A stretch of 64,000 nucleotides of DNA from Tessaracoccus antarcticus (lineage in GTDB: Bacteria; Actinomycetota; Actinomycetes; Propionibacteriales; Propionibacteriaceae), in NCBI RefSeq assembly GCF_003688855.1, contig NZ_REFW01000005.1, positions 114,596 through 178,595 on the forward strand, given 5' to 3'. The position numbers were made by a program, and so were the translations under genes. The notes beneath the pieces were generated by a model that did no database searches, was not told the DNA's origin, and saw nothing but the letters and a program-made list of their open reading frames with translations. This document shows positions 62,501 to 64,000 of this stretch, in pieces (the stretch's first letter is position 1; every line of letters starts with the position of its first letter).

Positions 62501-63345
62501 GGCCGCACCCCGGTTTCGGGTGTGGTGGTGGTGCCGATGAAGCGTGGGATGGGTTGGTCTTTGGTCATGCGTGACATCCACCACAAGACAAGGGCCCACG
62601 CGGACAGATAGGCGGTCAGCAACACCTGCCCGATCGGGGTGGTGTAGGGGGCGACGTAGTCCCCGGACAGGGCCAGCCCTGCCAGGAGGACGGCGGTGAT
62701 GGCGGTGATGATGCGGGCGGCGGTGCGGGGTTTCTGCTGCTCGGCATCCACCGCGCGGCGGGCTCTGACTTCGGCGTCGACGGAAGCGGCCATGTCGGTC
62801 ATCACCGATGCCAGGCCGGGGCCTCGGCGCTGCGATGCGAGCAGGAGTGTGGCGACGAACAGGTCGGCGGTGGCGTCGTCGAAGTCCTCGGCAAAAGCCC
62901 GCAACGCACGGCTGATGTCGAAGTTGGCGCGGATCCTGGCGGCCAGCTTCCCCACTTCAGGTTCGATGGCTTTCGGGGTGGAGCGGGACGCCTGGAGGAT
63001 CGCCTGCTCAATTCCGCGTCCGGCACCCAGCACCCCGGCGATACCGCGGGCGAACTCCGCCAACCCGTCGAGGCGGGCAATCACGGACCGGGTGCGGTGC
63101 CGCACAACCCGGTCCCCCACCACCACAGCGGCGGGGATGGCGACGATGGCGATCAGCCAGCCGGTGGTGGCTGCGATGGCGGTGCCGGCGGCGGCCCCTG
63201 CCAGCAGCAACGCTCTGGTTCTGGCCTTGACCCCCCACACCCTGCGGGGGCGCTTCGCTGTGGGTGGTTCGGGTTGGAAAGCCCACATGCCGGTGACGAT
63301 CCCGGCTGCGACGAGGGCCCCGGCCAGTGCTGCAACAAGCATCAT
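62497..63345 (-). CDS. tadB: TadB-like inner membrane pilus assembly protein
   Basis: GspF/TadB-family platform protein of 282 residues. Membrane helices lie near 1-22, 48-75, 215-235 and 240-258. The T2SSF block reads FARGIAGVLGAGRGIEQAIL, then LFVATLLLASQRRGPGLASV and MTDMAASVDAEVRARRAVDA. It works with TadC and the CpaF ATPase to extrude pilin. It overlaps CpaF by 4 bp. Confidence 0.9.
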   Translation of the reverse strand: MMLVAALAGALVAAGIVTGMWAFQPEPPTAKRPRRVWGVKARTRALLLAGAAAGTAIAATTGWLIAIVAIPAAVVVGDRVVRHRTRSVIARLDGLAEFARGIAGVLGAGRGIEQAILQASRSTPKAIEPEVGKLAARIRANFDISRALRAFAEDFDDATADLFVATLLLASQRRGPGLASVMTDMAASVDAEVRARRAVDAEQQKPRTAARIITAITAVLLAGLALSGDYVAPYTTPIGQVLLTAYLSAWALVLWWMSRMTKDQPIPRFIGTTTTPETGVRP

Positions 63346-64000
63346 GGTGTTGCCCCCTGCTCGGCGTTGAAGGCGTCGAGGTCGAAGCCGTGGCGGGTCA
63401 GGTCTTGGAGCCGGGTGGGCATCTGCTGTGCGGTGGCGTAACGGGCTCCAGATTGGGTGGTGAAGAGGGTGGTGGTGGCGTAGCCCTTGGCCTGTTCACC
63501 GGCCTCGACGGCGATGATTTCGGAGACCCAGCGGTGTTTGCGCCACGACCCGTCAGGCAGGGGTTGGGTTTCGACCTGGAGTTGGATGATGATGTCGATG
63601 TCTTCGGCGATGACGTTGAGGGCGTAGTCGCGGGTGATGTTGGCTCCGGCCTGGGTGGCGCAGGTGACCAGTTTACGGATGGCACCTTCGGCGGTTTTCG
63701 CGTGGGTGGTCGACATTGACCCGGATCCTGATTGCATGCACTTGAACATGGTCACGACCTCGTCGCCACGAACTTCCCCGACGATGGTGTAGGCGAGGTT
63801 CGCCCGCAACGAGTCTTCCAGGGCGTCGCGGACTGTGTACTCGCCGGCCCGGCGTCCGGTCGGGCCTAGTTCACCGGTGCCGGGGTTGGCCTGCCACTCG
63901 TGAACCACCTGATGGTGGCCGGTATCGCGCAGGAACAGCTCGAACTCGGTTTCGATGGTGCCGATCTGCACATGGGCAGGTAACTCGTGGGCAAGTGCCC
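63342..64000 (-). CDS. CpaF/TadA-type secretion ATPase, N-terminus outside the window
   Basis: The last 219 residues or so of a type II/IV secretion ATPase that powers pilus assembly. Visible are the Asp-box/Walker B IVGEVRGDEVVTM, the His-box region GSMSTTHAKTAEGAIRK, and a C-terminal domain with VIAEDIDIIIQLQVE. Walker A lies outside the window. The frame is open to base 64000 on the reverse strand, so it is partial and would be the first or an early gene of this operon. Confidence 0.92.
   Translation of the reverse strand, partial: ALAHELPAHVQIGTIETEFELFLRDTGHHQVVHEWQANPGTGELGPTGRRAGEYTVRDALEDSLRANLAYTIVGEVRGDEVVTMFKCMQSGSGSMSTTHAKTAEGAIRKLVTCATQAGANITRDYALNVIAEDIDIIIQLQVETQPLPDGSWRKHRWVSEIIAVEAGEQAKGYATTTLFTTQSGARYATAQQMPTRLQDLTRHGFDLDAFNAEQGATP

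Overview
The window reads as high-GC actinobacterial DNA: strongly GC-biased third positions, GTG/TTG starts, many 4-bp ATGA gene overlaps, and families typical of Actinomycetota (SCO6880-type transfer protein, DUF4913-like protein, BTAD-LysM protein, a MobF relaxase of actinobacterial type). I cannot name the genus. The left third (1-22.9 kb) looks like chromosomal accessory sequence. The right two thirds (about 23-64 kb) look like an integrative conjugative element or large conjugative plasmid. There are no rRNA genes, no convincing tRNA and no CRISPR array.

Left part. A GH38 alpha-mannosidase (cut by the window start) is followed by a type II CBASS anti-phage operon at 3720-7408: SLATT membrane effector, CD-NTase, E2-E1 fusion Cap2 and JAB/JAMM peptidase Cap3. 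The operon lies between two 162-bp direct repeats (3189-3350 and 7556-7717, two mismatches). Their outer ends carry a terminal-inverted-repeat-like sequence that recurs, in inverted or palindromic form, at 2801, 16673 and 22616. After a scar of degraded genes (two head-to-head MFS fragments and a protein remnant), 8.8-22.3 kb is a run of small regulator-enzyme modules: AraC, SDR/XRE, MarR/epoxide hydrolase, SnoaL-like/ArsR, SDR, SDR/MerR, SDR/MerR, aldo-keto reductase/MerR. Several have recognisable operators. A hexanucleotide tandem array (18972-19143) and an MFS remnant interrupt the run.

Right part. 23.1-36.9 kb is a forward-strand conjugation operon. It holds two sigma-factor-like genes, a ParA/TadZ-like ATPase, a VirB2-like small membrane protein, a bitopic membrane protein, a VirB6/TrbL-like protein, a SCO6880-type protein, a VirB4 ATPase, a lytic transglycosylase-M23 wall hydrolase, a membrane protein, a VirD4 coupling protein and a DUF4913-like protein. 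A complete type I restriction-modification operon (hsdM-hsdS-hsdR, reverse strand) and a frameshifted tyrosine integrase sit next to it. Then comes a 1850-residue MobF relaxase-helicase-DnaG-like primase fusion, with a candidate oriT hairpin upstream. A TetR/hydrolase pair is cut by an IS3-family element that abuts a broken IS21 transposase. From 55.4 kb to the end the reverse strand carries a Tad-type pilus module: CpaF ATPase (cut by the window end), TadB, TadC, a 59-residue Flp-like pilin, TadE/TadG-like pseudopilins, a lipoprotein, a secreted protein and a LysM-BTAD membrane protein. A T4SS, a MobF relaxase and a Tad-like pilus within 41 kb suggest a conjugation machine that may borrow a Tad pilus for mating contact. 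That is inference.

Most notable for a second look: the repeat-bracketed CBASS cassette, the T4SS plus Tad arrangement, the relaxase-primase triple fusion, a 10-bp motif shared by two promoter regions of the element, and the hairpin-rich hsdM-integrase spacer.
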